From assembly GCF_024199845.1 (NCBI RefSeq), contig NZ_JANADO010000001.1, positions 3,782,001 through 3,846,000 of the forward strand: 64,000 nt of DNA. Direction: 5' to 3'. The notes beneath the pieces were generated by a model. That model had not been told where the DNA came from, searched no databases, and worked only from the letters and a program-made list of their open reading frames with translations. Positions 47,416 to 56,041 of the stretch are shown here, in pieces; position 1 is the first letter of the stretch; every line of letters begins with the position of its first letter. Origin of the DNA: Bradyrhizobium sp. CCGB12 (GTDB taxonomy: Bacteria > Pseudomonadota > Alphaproteobacteria > Rhizobiales > Xanthobacteraceae). The position numbers were made by a program, and so were the translations under genes.

Positions 47416-50319
47416 ATGTCGGGGATGTTGGTCGGTGAATTGATCCTCTGGCTGATCGTCGCGATCGTCGTGATCGTGGTCGGCGTCTACATCGTGAACT
47501 GGCTCTACCACCGCTCCTCCAAGGAAACCTCGTTCGTCCGGACCGGCTTCCTCGGCGAACGCGTGGTGATCAATGGCGGCGCCTTCGTGCTGCCTTTCAT
47601 CCACGACTACACGCCGGTCAACATGAACGTGCTACCGATGGGCATCGTCCGCTCCAGGCAGGACGCCGTGATCACCCGCGACCGCATGCGCGTCGACATC
47701 GAGGCCGACTTCTATGTCCGGGTGCAGCCGACCGACGAGGCCGTCTCGATCGCCGCGGCGACGCTCGGCCGCCGCACCATGGAGCCCGGGCAGCTGCATG
47801 CACTGCTGGCCGGCAAGTTCATCTCCGCGATCCGTTCGGTCGCCTCCGAAATGACCATGGAGGAGATGCACGAGCGGCGCGGCGATTATGTCGCGCGGGT
47901 CAAGACCAATGCCGCCGAGGCCCTCGCCCAGAACGGCCTCGAGCTGGAATCGGTCGCGATCACCGATCTCGACCAGACCGACCTCGAATTCTTCAACCCC
48001 TCGAACCGGTTCGACGCTGAAGGCCTGACCCGGCTGATGGAGGATATCGAGGCGAGGCGCAAGCTGCGCAACGACATCGAGCAGGACTCGATGATCAAGA
48101 TCCGTACCCGCAATCTGGAAGCCGAACGGCAGGCGCTCGAGATCGAGCGTGAGAGCGAAACCGCACGCCTCGAGCAGGAACGCGACATCGAGATGCGCCG
48201 CGCCCTCCAGCGTACGGAAGTCGCCCGCGAACGGGCGCTGCGCGAGACCGAGGCCGAACAGGCGCAGATTTCCGCCCGCGAAGCCATCGAGCGCGCCCGC
48301 ATCGCCAACGACCAGGCGATCGCGGAGGCCCGAATTGCCTCCGAGCGCGAGACCCGCCAAAAGGAGATCGAGCGGACCCGCACCATCGAGGAGAAGGAGC
48401 TGCTGGCGCGCGAGGAGATCGAGAAGACCCGCATCGCCAACCAGCGTTCGATCGACACCACCCGCATCGCCTCGGAACGCGAGGTCCGCCAGCGCGAGAT
48501 CGAGCGGATGCGCACTGTCGAGGAAGCCGAGATTGCGGCCCGCGAGGCGATCGAGAAAGCCCGCATCCAGCAGGACCGCGTCGTCACCGATGCCCGTATT
48601 GCCAACGAGGAAGAGACAAGACGCCGCGAGATCGAGCGGACGCGCGCGGTCGACGAGGCCGAGATCGCCGCGCGCGAGGCTACCGAGAAGGCCCGCATCG
48701 CCCAGACGTTGATTGTCAATGTCGAGCGCATCTCCTCGGACGAGCGCACCCGCGCGCTGGAAATCCAGCAGGTGCGAACCATCCAGGAGGCCGAGATCGA
48801 GGCGCAGCGCGCGGTCGAGGCCGCCCGCATCGCCCGCGAGCGAACGCTCGCCGCCGAGCGCATCGCCGCCGAGCAGAACACGCGGCAACTCGAGATCGAG
48901 CGCAACCAGGCACTCGACGTCGCTGGCATCACCGCGCGCGAGACCACCGAGGTGACGCGCATCGCACAGGAGGAGCGCGTCCGCTCGCTGGAGATCGCCC
49001 GTAACCGCGCCGTCGAGGAAGCCGATATCGCCTCGCGCGAAGCGATCGAGGCAGCCCGCATCGCCCAGGAGAAGGCGGTTGCGGCCGAACGCATCCAGGC
49101 CGAGCGCGACACGCGTTCGCTCGAAATCGAGCGGACCGGCGTCCTGGAGGCGGCCGAATTGAAGCGGCGCGACGCCATCGAGCGCCAGCGCATCACGGTC
49201 GACCTTGCGCTCGAGGCCGAGCGCATCAACTCCTCCAAGAAGCGCGAGGTGCTCAACATTGAGCAGAAGAAGGCGATCGAGATCGCCGACGAGGACCGCG
49301 TCATCGCGCTGTCGACCAAGAAGTCCGAGCGGATCGACGCTGACCGCCAGGTCCGGCAGGCCGAGATCGTCGCGCGCAAGGAGGTCGAGACCACGGACGT
49401 CTCGCGCGAGCAGGCCCTTGAATCTGCGCGTATCGAACGCCGCCGCGCCATCGAGCAGCTCGAGGTCGCCCGCGTGCAGTCCCTGCAGGAAGCCGAGATC
49501 GCCTCCCGCGAGGAGGTCGAGCGCGCGCGCATCGCCTCGGACCGCGGCCTCGACGAGGCCCGCATCGGCCGCGAGCGCGAGCTGCGCAAGCTCGAGGTCA
49601 ACCGCGAGAAGGACGTCGAGACGGTGCTGATGGAGAAGGCCATCGCCATCCATCAGAAGTCGCTGGAGGAGTCGGCCGCACGTGCCACCGCAGAGGAAGC
49701 ACGGATACGCGCGACCGAAGCCGCCGAGCGCGTCATCACCGCACGCGAGAGCGAAATTGCAAAACGCCGCAAGACCGTCGAGGTGCTGCTCGCCGAGAAA
49801 CAGGCCGAGGAGACGCGCATCGCGGCCGAGGCCGAGCGCGTGCGCGCGGCGGTCGAGGCCGAGGCGCAGCGGATGCTCAACGAGGCTGAGAACGTGCTCA
49901 CCGACCAGGCGCGCTACTCGCTGTTCCGCAGAAAGCTGCTCGACCGGATCGAGGGCATCGTGCGCGAGAGCGTCAAGCCGATGGAGAAGATCGAGGGCAT
50001 CCGCATCCTCCAGGTCGACGGGCTCAACGGTAACGGCCATGGCGGCAATGGCGGCCGCAGCGCCACCGACGAGGTGATCGACTCGGCGCTGCGCTACCGC
50101 GTCCAGGCGCCGCTGATCGACTCGATCCTGTCCGACATCGGCGTCGAGGGTGGCAGTCTCGCCAAAATGCCGGGCCTGATCCGCGAGGCCCGCGACATGC
50201 AGGGGATCAAGGATTCGGCGCGCAAGAGCGGCGGTGGCGGCGACAAGCCGGCCGCCTCCTCGCCTGCAGCCGAGGGCGGCGAGCCGCCGGCCGAGCGCGG
50301 GCCCAGAAAGAAAAGCTGA
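47416..50319 (+). CDS. Giant flotillin-like (SPFH) membrane protein with 44-residue repeats
   Basis: The 967-residue product has one N-terminal membrane helix (about 8-30), an SPFH/flotillin domain (about 36-200; FVRTGFLGERVVINGGAFVL, RDRMRVDIEADFYVRV), and a very long charged helical region from about 205 to 850. The last 100 residues are Gly-rich and end in a basic tail. Bacterial flotillins such as YqiK have about 500-550 residues, so this one is nearly doubled by internal repeats (see repeat entry). Flotillins scaffold membrane microdomains, often with NfeD proteins, but none is seen here. GGGAGGG precedes ATG 47416. Its place inside a transport/catabolic operon suggests scaffolding of the importer or the hydroxylase (inference). 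Confidence 0.88.
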   Translation: MSGMLVGELILWLIVAIVVIVVGVYIVNWLYHRSSKETSFVRTGFLGERVVINGGAFVLPFIHDYTPVNMNVLPMGIVRSRQDAVITRDRMRVDIEADFYVRVQPTDEAVSIAAATLGRRTMEPGQLHALLAGKFISAIRSVASEMTMEEMHERRGDYVARVKTNAAEALAQNGLELESVAITDLDQTDLEFFNPSNRFDAEGLTRLMEDIEARRKLRNDIEQDSMIKIRTRNLEAERQALEIERESETARLEQERDIEMRRALQRTEVARERALRETEAEQAQISAREAIERARIANDQAIAEARIASERETRQKEIERTRTIEEKELLAREEIEKTRIANQRSIDTTRIASEREVRQREIERMRTVEEAEIAAREAIEKARIQQDRVVTDARIANEEETRRREIERTRAVDEAEIAAREATEKARIAQTLIVNVERISSDERTRALEIQQVRTIQEAEIEAQRAVEAARIARERTLAAERIAAEQNTRQLEIERNQALDVAGITARETTEVTRIAQEERVRSLEIARNRAVEEADIASREAIEAARIAQEKAVAAERIQAERDTRSLEIERTGVLEAAELKRRDAIERQRITVDLALEAERINSSKKREVLNIEQKKAIEIADEDRVIALSTKKSERIDADRQVRQAEIVARKEVETTDVSREQALESARIERRRAIEQLEVARVQSLQEAEIASREEVERARIASDRGLDEARIGRERELRKLEVNREKDVETVLMEKAIAIHQKSLEESAARATAEEARIRATEAAERVITARESEIAKRRKTVEVLLAEKQAEETRIAAEAERVRAAVEAEAQRMLNEAENVLTDQARYSLFRRKLLDRIEGIVRESVKPMEKIEGIRILQVDGLNGNGHGGNGGRSATDEVIDSALRYRVQAPLIDSILSDIGVEGGSLAKMPGLIREARDMQGIKDSARKSGGGGDKPAASSPAAEGGEPPAERGPRKKS
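48277..49638 (+). repeat. In-gene tandem 132-bp (44-residue) repeats
   Basis: Copies start at residues 288, 332, 376, 420, 464, 508, 541 and 585 of the flotillin-like protein, and again at 654 and 698. The unit runs like REAIEKARI, variable, ERI, variable, REIERTR, then an acidic-Ala stretch. Spacing is 44 residues except one copy of exactly 33 (508 to 541). 44 and 33 are multiples of 11, indicating a hendecad coiled coil. DNA identity between copies is only moderate, so the repeats are old. Confidence 0.8.
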
Positions 50320-50329
50320 GGTCTTAACC

Positions 50330-50767
50330 ATGGCCCGCGTCTACGTCTCCACCGTCGTCAACGCCCGCAACGACCGCGTCTGGGCGCGGGTACGCGATTT
50401 CAATGGCATGCCGAACTGGCATCCGGCGATCGCGGAAAGCCGCATCGAGGGCGGCGAGCCCTCCGACAAGATCGGCTGCGTCAGGGATTTTCGCCTGCGC
50501 AATGGCGACCGCATCCGCGAGAAGCTCCTTGGCCTCTCCGACTACGACATGTTCTGCACCTACTCGATCCTGGAATCGCCGATGGGCGTGGAGAACTACG
50601 TCGCGACGCTGCGGCTGACGCCGGTCACCGACGGCGACCAGACCTTCATGGAATGGACCGCCGAGTTCGACTGCGCGCCCGAGCGGGAAACCGAGCTCGT
50701 CAACAATATCGGCGGCGGCGTCTTCCAGGGCGGTTTCGACGCCCTGAAGCGCGTGTTCGGAGGCTAA
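50330..50767 (+). CDS. SRPBCC (polyketide cyclase/CoxG-like) protein, copy 1
   Basis: The 145-residue protein begins MARVYVSTVVNARNDRVWAR and shows the START-like fold pattern: VRDFNGMPNWHPAI, DKIGCVRDFRLRNGDRIREK, NYVATLRLTPVTDGDQTFMEW, and a long C-terminal helix (GGGVFQGGFDALKRVF). Such proteins bind hydrophobic or aromatic ligands. Cox-type clusters encode a related SRPBCC protein, CoxG, that anchors the molybdenum enzyme to the membrane. ATG 50330 is chosen; the longer in-frame start at 50234 lies within the flotillin gene. It is followed two bases later by its paralogue. Confidence 0.85.
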   Translation: MARVYVSTVVNARNDRVWARVRDFNGMPNWHPAIAESRIEGGEPSDKIGCVRDFRLRNGDRIREKLLGLSDYDMFCTYSILESPMGVENYVATLRLTPVTDGDQTFMEWTAEFDCAPERETELVNNIGGGVFQGGFDALKRVFGG

Positions 50768-50769
50768 GC

Positions 50770-51213
50770 GTGCCGCATATCGTCAAAAGCACGATTTTGG
50801 ACGCCCCGACGGACGCGGCGTGGAACGTGCTGCGCGATTTCAACGGCCACGACCGCTGGCATCCGGCGGTTGCGACCTCCTCGATCGAGCGCGCGCAATC
50901 CGCCGACAAGATCGGCTGCGTCAGGCGCTTCAAGCTCAGGGATGGCTCCGAGCTGCGCGAGCAATTGCTCGCGCTCTCCGACCTCGAACAATCCTTCAGC
51001 TATTGCCTGCTCGATACGCCGGTGCCGATGTTCAACTACGTCGCTCATGTCCGCCTGTTGCCGGTGACCGATGGCGACCGCACTTTCTGGCATTGGGAAT
51101 CGCGCTTCACCACGAAGCCGGAGGATCGCGACCGCATCACCCATATGGTCGCGGAAGACATCTACCAGGCCGGATTCGAGGCAATCCGCCGCCACCTGAA
51201 GGAGGCCGCCTAG
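50770..51213 (+). CDS. SRPBCC protein, copy 2
   Basis: This 147-residue paralogue of the preceding gene shares DFNG-x2-WHPA, DKIGCVR-x-F-x-LR-x-G, LSD and RLLPVTDGDRTFWHWESRF at the same spacing, so it arose by tandem duplication. It starts at GTG 50770, two bases after the previous stop. The C-terminal helix is AEDIYQAGFEAIRRHLKE. The two copies could form a heterodimer or bind different ligands. GGAGG near its end serves the next gene. Confidence 0.85.
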   Translation: MPHIVKSTILDAPTDAAWNVLRDFNGHDRWHPAVATSSIERAQSADKIGCVRRFKLRDGSELREQLLALSDLEQSFSYCLLDTPVPMFNYVAHVRLLPVTDGDRTFWHWESRFTTKPEDRDRITHMVAEDIYQAGFEAIRRHLKEAA

Positions 51214-51215
51214 CC

Positions 51216-52034
51216 ATGGCTGTAACGGTGAAAACATTTGCCAGTGCCGGCGAAGCCGCCGGGGCATTATCCTCGGATCGTAGCGCGCGCTATCTCGGCG
51301 GCGGCACGCTGGTGATGCGGGCGCTCAACGAGGGCGACGTGTCGGTATCGACCATCGTTCGCGCCAGCGACCAGGCGCTGACCCGGATCGACGCGTCAGG
51401 CCCGCGCATCACGCTGGGAGCCGGCGTCAGCTTCGCGCGCGTCCTCGCCGAACGCGACCTCGCCTTCCTGCACGCACCCGCCCGTTCGATCGGAGGCCCC
51501 GCCGTGCGCAACATGGGCACGGTCGGGGGCAACCTGTTCGCCCCAAACCCCTATGGCGATTTCACGGTCGCGCTGCTGGCGCTCGACGCCACGGTCGCCG
51601 TGCAAGGCGGCTTCGGCGCCCGCGACATTGCGATCGAGGAGTTCCTGCAATCGCGCGAGCGACAGTCCGGCGCGCTGGTGCTCTCGGTTTCCTGCACGCG
51701 GCCGGCCAGCGCGGAGGCCTTTCGCTATCGCAAGATCGCCCGCATCAAGCCGAAAGGCGGCTCGGTCATCACGCTGGCCGCGCATCTGCCGATGAGCGGC
51801 GGGCGCATTGCCGGCGCCCGGATCGCGCTGGGCTCGATGGCGCCAACACAGATCCGCGCCAAAGGGGCGGAACGTGCACTCGAAGGACGCACGCTCGATG
51901 CCGCGAACATCAATGCAGCCGCCTCCGCCGCAATCGAGGGAACATCGCCATCCGACAATGCGCTCGGCAGCGCCTGGTACCGCCGCGAGATCGTCGGCGT
52001 GCATCTGCGCCGTTTGCTATCCGGTCAGGAATAG
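51216..52034 (+). CDS. Molybdenum hydroxylase FAD subunit (CoxM-like)
   Basis: The 272-residue flavoprotein passes electrons from the iron-sulfur subunit to an acceptor. FAD-binding motifs are YLGGGTLVMRALNEG and SIGGPAVRNMGTVGGNLFAP with the following PYGDFTVALLALDA, plus the C-terminal CO-dehydrogenase flavoprotein domain (AHLPMSGGRIAGARIALGSM). ATG 51216 follows GGAGG and the previous stop by two bases. It is somewhat short but complete for the family. Confidence 0.92.
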   Translation: MAVTVKTFASAGEAAGALSSDRSARYLGGGTLVMRALNEGDVSVSTIVRASDQALTRIDASGPRITLGAGVSFARVLAERDLAFLHAPARSIGGPAVRNMGTVGGNLFAPNPYGDFTVALLALDATVAVQGGFGARDIAIEEFLQSRERQSGALVLSVSCTRPASAEAFRYRKIARIKPKGGSVITLAAHLPMSGGRIAGARIALGSMAPTQIRAKGAERALEGRTLDAANINAAASAAIEGTSPSDNALGSAWYRREIVGVHLRRLLSGQE

Positions 52035-52046
52035 ACGGGGATCGCC

Positions 52047-52523
52047 ATGTCCAAGACACCTCTGCAGTTCCGTCACAATGGCCGCGACGTCGCGATCTTC
52101 GTCGACGGCGGCACCAATCTTCTGGTCGCCTTGCGCGAGCTGATCGGTGACATGACGCCGAAATTCGGCTGCGGCCAGGGTGGCTGCGGCACCTGCAGCG
52201 TGCTGATCGACGGGGAAATCCACCTCTCCTGTCTGACGCTCGCCGAGACCGTCGCCGGCCGCTCCGTCGAGACGCTCGACGGCCTCAAGCAGGGACCGAA
52301 CCTGCATCCGCTCCAGCGTGCCTTCGCCGACAATTTTGCCGCCCAATGCGGCTACTGCACGCCGGGCATGCTGATGGCCGCAAAGGCGCTGCTCGACCGC
52401 AATCCCTCGCCGAGCCGGACCGACGTGATCGAGGCGATCTCCGGCAACATCTGCCGCTGCACCGGCTACGAGCCGATCATCAATGCCATCCTCGCCGCCG
52501 CCGGCGGCCGGGCCAGCGCCTGA
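52047..52523 (+). CDS. Molybdenum hydroxylase [2Fe-2S] subunit (CoxS-like)
   Basis: The 158-residue subunit holds two [2Fe-2S] clusters. The plant-ferredoxin-type cluster uses KFGCGQGGCGTCSVLIDG and the later Cys in LSCLTLAE; the second, helical domain uses QCGYCTPGMLMAAKALL and ICRCTGYEPII. All eight Cys are present. It links the molybdenum centre to the FAD subunit encoded just before it. Confidence 0.95.
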   Translation: MSKTPLQFRHNGRDVAIFVDGGTNLLVALRELIGDMTPKFGCGQGGCGTCSVLIDGEIHLSCLTLAETVAGRSVETLDGLKQGPNLHPLQRAFADNFAAQCGYCTPGMLMAAKALLDRNPSPSRTDVIEAISGNICRCTGYEPIINAILAAAGGRASA

Positions 52524-52532
52524 GGTCAGACC

Positions 52533-54125
52533 ATGCTGGAACTACGCAAGGACATCTTCGCCGACGAGCGCGACGACAATCTCAAGGAGATTGGCAAGGG
52601 CACGCAGCGCCAGGACATGCTCGGCCACATCACGGGCACGTCCAGTTACTTCAACGACCACAAGCTGCAAGGCATGCTGCACCTGAAGGTCGTACGCTCG
52701 ACCCAGGCCCATGCAAGGCTGCGCCGTATCGATACCGCGGATGCAGAACGCTCGGCCGGCGTTCGCCGGATCATCCGCGGCACTGATGTGCCGGTCAATC
52801 TCAACACGCTCCTGAGCCTGATCAACTTCGGCAAGGACGACGAGCCGTCGCTCGCCGTCGACAAGGTCCGCTACAAGGGCGAACCGATCCTCGCCATCGT
52901 CGCCGACAGCGAGCGGGAGGCGTTCGAGGCCATCGCAAAGGTCAAGATCGATTACGAGCCGCTGCCGACCGTGTTCGACGTCGAGGATGCGCTCAAGCCC
53001 GGCGCGCCCGTGGTCAACGAGACCTATCCGAAGAACGCTTTCATCTATCACGACGTCTACGATCACCAGCGCTTGCGTTTCGGCGATGCCGACGCCGCGC
53101 TTGCGACCGCCGACCACGTGCTCGAACAGCGCTACCAGATGTCGCCGATCGAGCACGCGCCGACCGAGACCAATGGCGCGATTGCCGCGCCCGACACCAA
53201 TGGCCGCTACGTCGTCTACACCTCGACCCAGGCGCTGTTCTTCTCGGTCGACACCTGCGCCAAAATCCTGGACGTCCCCTCCAACACCTTCCATTTCATC
53301 GGCGGCACCGTCGGCGGCGGCTTTGGCGGCAAGGTGGATACCCTGACCGAACCGCTCGCGATTCTCGGCGCAATGCTGACCGGGCGTCCCGTCCGCTACG
53401 TATTCGGGCGCGAGGAGGAGATGCAGTATGGCCCACCGCGCGGCGCCGAGCGCATCTACATCAAGGACGGCGTGATGCGCGACGGCCGCATCGTCGCGCG
53501 CAAGATCCGCGCCTATTTCGACAGCGGCGCCTACACGCGACTGTCGAGCTATGCCGCGGTGAAGTGCGCCGCGCATCTGCCCGGCCCTTACACCATCCCG
53601 AACGTCTACGGCGACGTCTACTGCGTCTTCACCAACCGCACACCGGCCACCGCCATGCGCGGCTTCGGCGTCACCGCGATGGACTTTGCCATCGAATGCC
53701 AGATGGACAAGCTCGCAAACCTCGTCGGCATGGACCCGATGGAGTTCCGCATCCTCAACGCCTATCGCGACGGCGACATGAAGGCGCACCGGCGCGAGGC
53801 CAAGAACACGGCGCTGATCGAATGCGTCCAGGTCGCGGCCGAAAAGGCCAAATGGCCGATCCGCGACGAGTTCAGGCGCGCCTCCTCCCGCAAGGATGGC
53901 GGCGGCAGCCGCGCCGCAATCCCGCCGACGCCAACGGAACAGCGTGCGCGGCCCGCTGTACCCGCACAGCAGCGCACGAGCTATGACCGCGCGCCCGTGA
54001 CCGCGACGCGAGAGCCGCCGCGCGAACCACCGCCGCCGGCGCCGCCACCTCCTCCGCCGCGCCCGGCCGCCCCATCGCACGGCGCCACCCGCTTCTCCTC
54101 CGTCTTTGGCACCAGGAGACGCTGA
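52533..54125 (+). CDS. Molybdenum hydroxylase large subunit, N-terminal half (split)
   Basis: The 530-residue product covers the first half of the CoxL/xanthine-dehydrogenase large subunit: the small fused-barrel domain (DMLGHITGTSSYFNDHKLQG, VRYKGEPILAIVADS) and the first molybdopterin domain with GGTVGGGFGGKVDTLTEP and TPATAMRGFGVTAMDFAIE. It ends where a normal protein would continue and instead has about 90 Pro/Ala/Arg-rich residues (from about 440), including a PPPPAPPPPPPRP run. The second half is encoded by the next gene. Split large subunits are known in nicotinate dehydrogenase of Eubacterium barkeri (NdhL/NdhM). The AMRGFG loop resembles xanthine-type hydroxylases rather than CO dehydrogenase. 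Confidence 0.9.
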   Translation: MLELRKDIFADERDDNLKEIGKGTQRQDMLGHITGTSSYFNDHKLQGMLHLKVVRSTQAHARLRRIDTADAERSAGVRRIIRGTDVPVNLNTLLSLINFGKDDEPSLAVDKVRYKGEPILAIVADSEREAFEAIAKVKIDYEPLPTVFDVEDALKPGAPVVNETYPKNAFIYHDVYDHQRLRFGDADAALATADHVLEQRYQMSPIEHAPTETNGAIAAPDTNGRYVVYTSTQALFFSVDTCAKILDVPSNTFHFIGGTVGGGFGGKVDTLTEPLAILGAMLTGRPVRYVFGREEEMQYGPPRGAERIYIKDGVMRDGRIVARKIRAYFDSGAYTRLSSYAAVKCAAHLPGPYTIPNVYGDVYCVFTNRTPATAMRGFGVTAMDFAIECQMDKLANLVGMDPMEFRILNAYRDGDMKAHRREAKNTALIECVQVAAEKAKWPIRDEFRRASSRKDGGGSRAAIPPTPTEQRARPAVPAQQRTSYDRAPVTATREPPREPPPPAPPPPPPRPAAPSHGATRFSSVFGTRRR

Positions 54126-54126
54126 C

Positions 54127-55149
54127 ATGACCAGGCATCGCGGACGCGGCATGGCGTCAATCAACTATCCCATCGGCATGAACCTCGGCGGCGATCCGAG
54201 CCAGGCGCTGGTCCACTCCAATCCCAGCGGGAAGTTCACGGTGGCGCTGTCATCGATCGATCTCGGCCAGGGCATGAAATCGGTGACGCGGCAGATTTGC
54301 GCCGAGACGCTCGGCGTGCCCGTCGAGGACGTCTATGTCGACACGGCGGACTCCGACACCGGTCCGCATTGCATGGGCTCGTTCGCCTCGCGCGGCACCC
54401 ACCGCGTCGGCAACGCCGTGATGGCTGCCGCCCGCGAAGCGCGCGGCGTGATGATGGAAGCCGCGGCCGAGGAATTGGAGGTCAACGCGGCCGATCTCGA
54501 CACTGACGGGCGTGGCAACATCCATGTCAAGGGCGCGCCGCATCGCTCGATCTCGACCAAGGATGTCGCGATCGCCGCGCAATTCAAGCAAGGCAAGACC
54601 ATCTCCGGCCGCGGCATCTTCCTGGTGCCGCTGTCCAACGTTGACCCTGAAACCGGCGAGATGTCACCGGCGACCTGCTATGCACATGCCTGCCTCGTCG
54701 CCGAGGTCGAGGTGGATGATGAGACCGGTGAGGTCGCGATGGTCCGGATGGACTCCGCCTATGAGCTCGGCCGTGCGCTCAACCCGCGGCTCGTCGAGCA
54801 GCAGCTCGTCGGTGGCGCCTGGATGGGTGTCAGCCATGCGCTCTACGAGACGCCGGAGCCGTACTATCCTGACCCCGTTCACGGCCCCCGCGACTTCGTC
54901 GAGTATCTCATGCCCGGTCCCGGCGACATCTGTCCGCACGATATTGCAGTGCTGGAGCGTCCTGCCCCTGATGGTCCGTTCGGGGGGAAAGGCCCCGGCG
55001 AGATGTGCGCCAACCCCGTCCTCCCTGCCGTTGCGAATGCGATCTTCAACGCGGTCGGCGTGCGCATCGACGAGTTGCCGATCACCCCCGAAAGGGTGTT
55101 GCGCGCGATCAAGGCGCAGGGCGGCGCCCGCCCGCAGGCGCGGCGCTAG
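54127..55149 (+). CDS. Molybdenum hydroxylase large subunit, C-terminal half (split)
   Basis: The 340-residue product is the second molybdopterin-binding half: SSIDLGQGMKSVTRQICAET, DTADSDTGPHCMGSFASRGT, AHACLVAEVEVDDETGEVAM, and GGKGPGEMCANPVLPAVANA with the catalytic Glu. It starts at ATG 54127, one base after the previous stop. With the preceding gene it restores a full-length large subunit of roughly 780 residues plus the Pro-rich insert. Both halves should pair in one active site. Confidence 0.9.
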   Translation: MTRHRGRGMASINYPIGMNLGGDPSQALVHSNPSGKFTVALSSIDLGQGMKSVTRQICAETLGVPVEDVYVDTADSDTGPHCMGSFASRGTHRVGNAVMAAAREARGVMMEAAAEELEVNAADLDTDGRGNIHVKGAPHRSISTKDVAIAAQFKQGKTISGRGIFLVPLSNVDPETGEMSPATCYAHACLVAEVEVDDETGEVAMVRMDSAYELGRALNPRLVEQQLVGGAWMGVSHALYETPEPYYPDPVHGPRDFVEYLMPGPGDICPHDIAVLERPAPDGPFGGKGPGEMCANPVLPAVANAIFNAVGVRIDELPITPERVLRAIKAQGGARPQARR

Positions 55150-55159
55150 AGGATCGGCC

Positions 55160-56041
55160 GTGGCGGTCCGCAGCAACATCGTCGGCATCGACAGCCCGGA
55201 GGCGCTGGAGAAGGCACTTCGCGCGGCCTATTACCTCGCCGACGAGGGCCTTGCGACCGCCGCCTATCTCGGTCTCGCGCTCGGAAAACCGCTGCTGCTC
55301 GAGGGTGCTCCCGGCGTCGGCAAGACGGAGGCGGCCAAGGCCATCGCCGCCGTGCTCGGCCGCCGCCTCATCCGCCTGCAATGCTACGAAGGCATCGACG
55401 CGTCTGCTGCACTCTATGAGTGGAACTACCCGCGCCAGATGCTGGCGATCCGCCAGGCCGGCGACGAGAGCATCGACATCTATGGCGAGACGTTCCTGAT
55501 CGAGCGGCCGATGCTCGCGGCGCTCCGTGCGCCCGATTCCACCGTGCTGCTGATCGACGAAATCGACCGCGCCGACCAGGAGTTCGAGGCCTTCCTGCTC
55601 GAATTCCTCTCCGACTTCCAGATCTCGATTCCCGAGCGCGGCACGGTGCGCGCGGCGGAGCGCCCCGTGGTCGTGCTCACCTCGAACCGGACGCGCGACC
55701 TGCACGAAGCCTTGCGCCGCCGCTGCGTCTATCACTGGATCGACTATCCCACGGCCGAGCGCGAAGCGCGGATCATCATGATGCGCGCCTCCAGCGTCGC
55801 CGAGGCCACGGCCCGCGCCGTCGTCGCAGCCGTAGAGAAATTGCGGCGCGAGCCGTTGAGCAAAGCGCCGGGGATCGCCGAGGCCGTCGACTGGGCCGAG
55901 GCCGCGACGCTGCTGCACAAGGGCGGCGCACGCTGGCCTGATGCCTTCAAGCGCTCGATCGGCGTAGCCTTGAAGGACGAGGAAGACCTGCATTTCATCT
56001 CGCCGCGGCTCGACGCGATGCTCGCGGAGGCGACCGCATGA
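55160..56041 (+). CDS. MoxR-type AAA+ ATPase (CoxD-like)
   Basis: The 293-residue ATPase has Walker A GAPGVGKT (49-56), Walker B LLIDEIDR (130-137), VLTSNRTRDLHEALRRRCVY and a MoxR C-terminal lid. In CO-dehydrogenase systems CoxD, with CoxE, matures the molybdenum active site by sulfur/metal insertion. GTG 55160 follows AGAGGA; the longer in-frame start at 54512 lies within the large-subunit gene. It overlaps the coxE-like gene by 4 bases. Confidence 0.93.
   Translation: MAVRSNIVGIDSPEALEKALRAAYYLADEGLATAAYLGLALGKPLLLEGAPGVGKTEAAKAIAAVLGRRLIRLQCYEGIDASAALYEWNYPRQMLAIRQAGDESIDIYGETFLIERPMLAALRAPDSTVLLIDEIDRADQEFEAFLLEFLSDFQISIPERGTVRAAERPVVVLTSNRTRDLHEALRRRCVYHWIDYPTAEREARIIMMRASSVAEATARAVVAAVEKLRREPLSKAPGIAEAVDWAEAATLLHKGGARWPDAFKRSIGVALKDEEDLHFISPRLDAMLAEATA

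Noticed and set aside
48277..49638. Regularly spaced repeats as a CRISPR array
   Set aside because: The 132-bp periodicity is in frame inside a coding sequence, with protein-level rather than DNA-level conservation and no unique spacers.
47886..49649. A Ser/Arg-rich 587-residue open frame antisense to the same gene
   Set aside because: Composition is the reverse-complement signature of Glu/Ala/Arg repeats; no domain is seen.
47632..50331. A nearly 900-residue open frame antisense to the flotillin-like gene
   Set aside because: It mirrors the repeat-rich coiled-coil gene; high-GC, repetitive Glu/Arg codons leave the opposite strand open. The sense product has a recognisable SPFH domain and ribosome site; the antisense product shows only Leu/Asp/Gly bias.
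52542..54164. A 540-residue frame antisense to the molybdenum hydroxylase large subunit
   Set aside because: It overlaps a gene with clear family motifs and has shadow composition.
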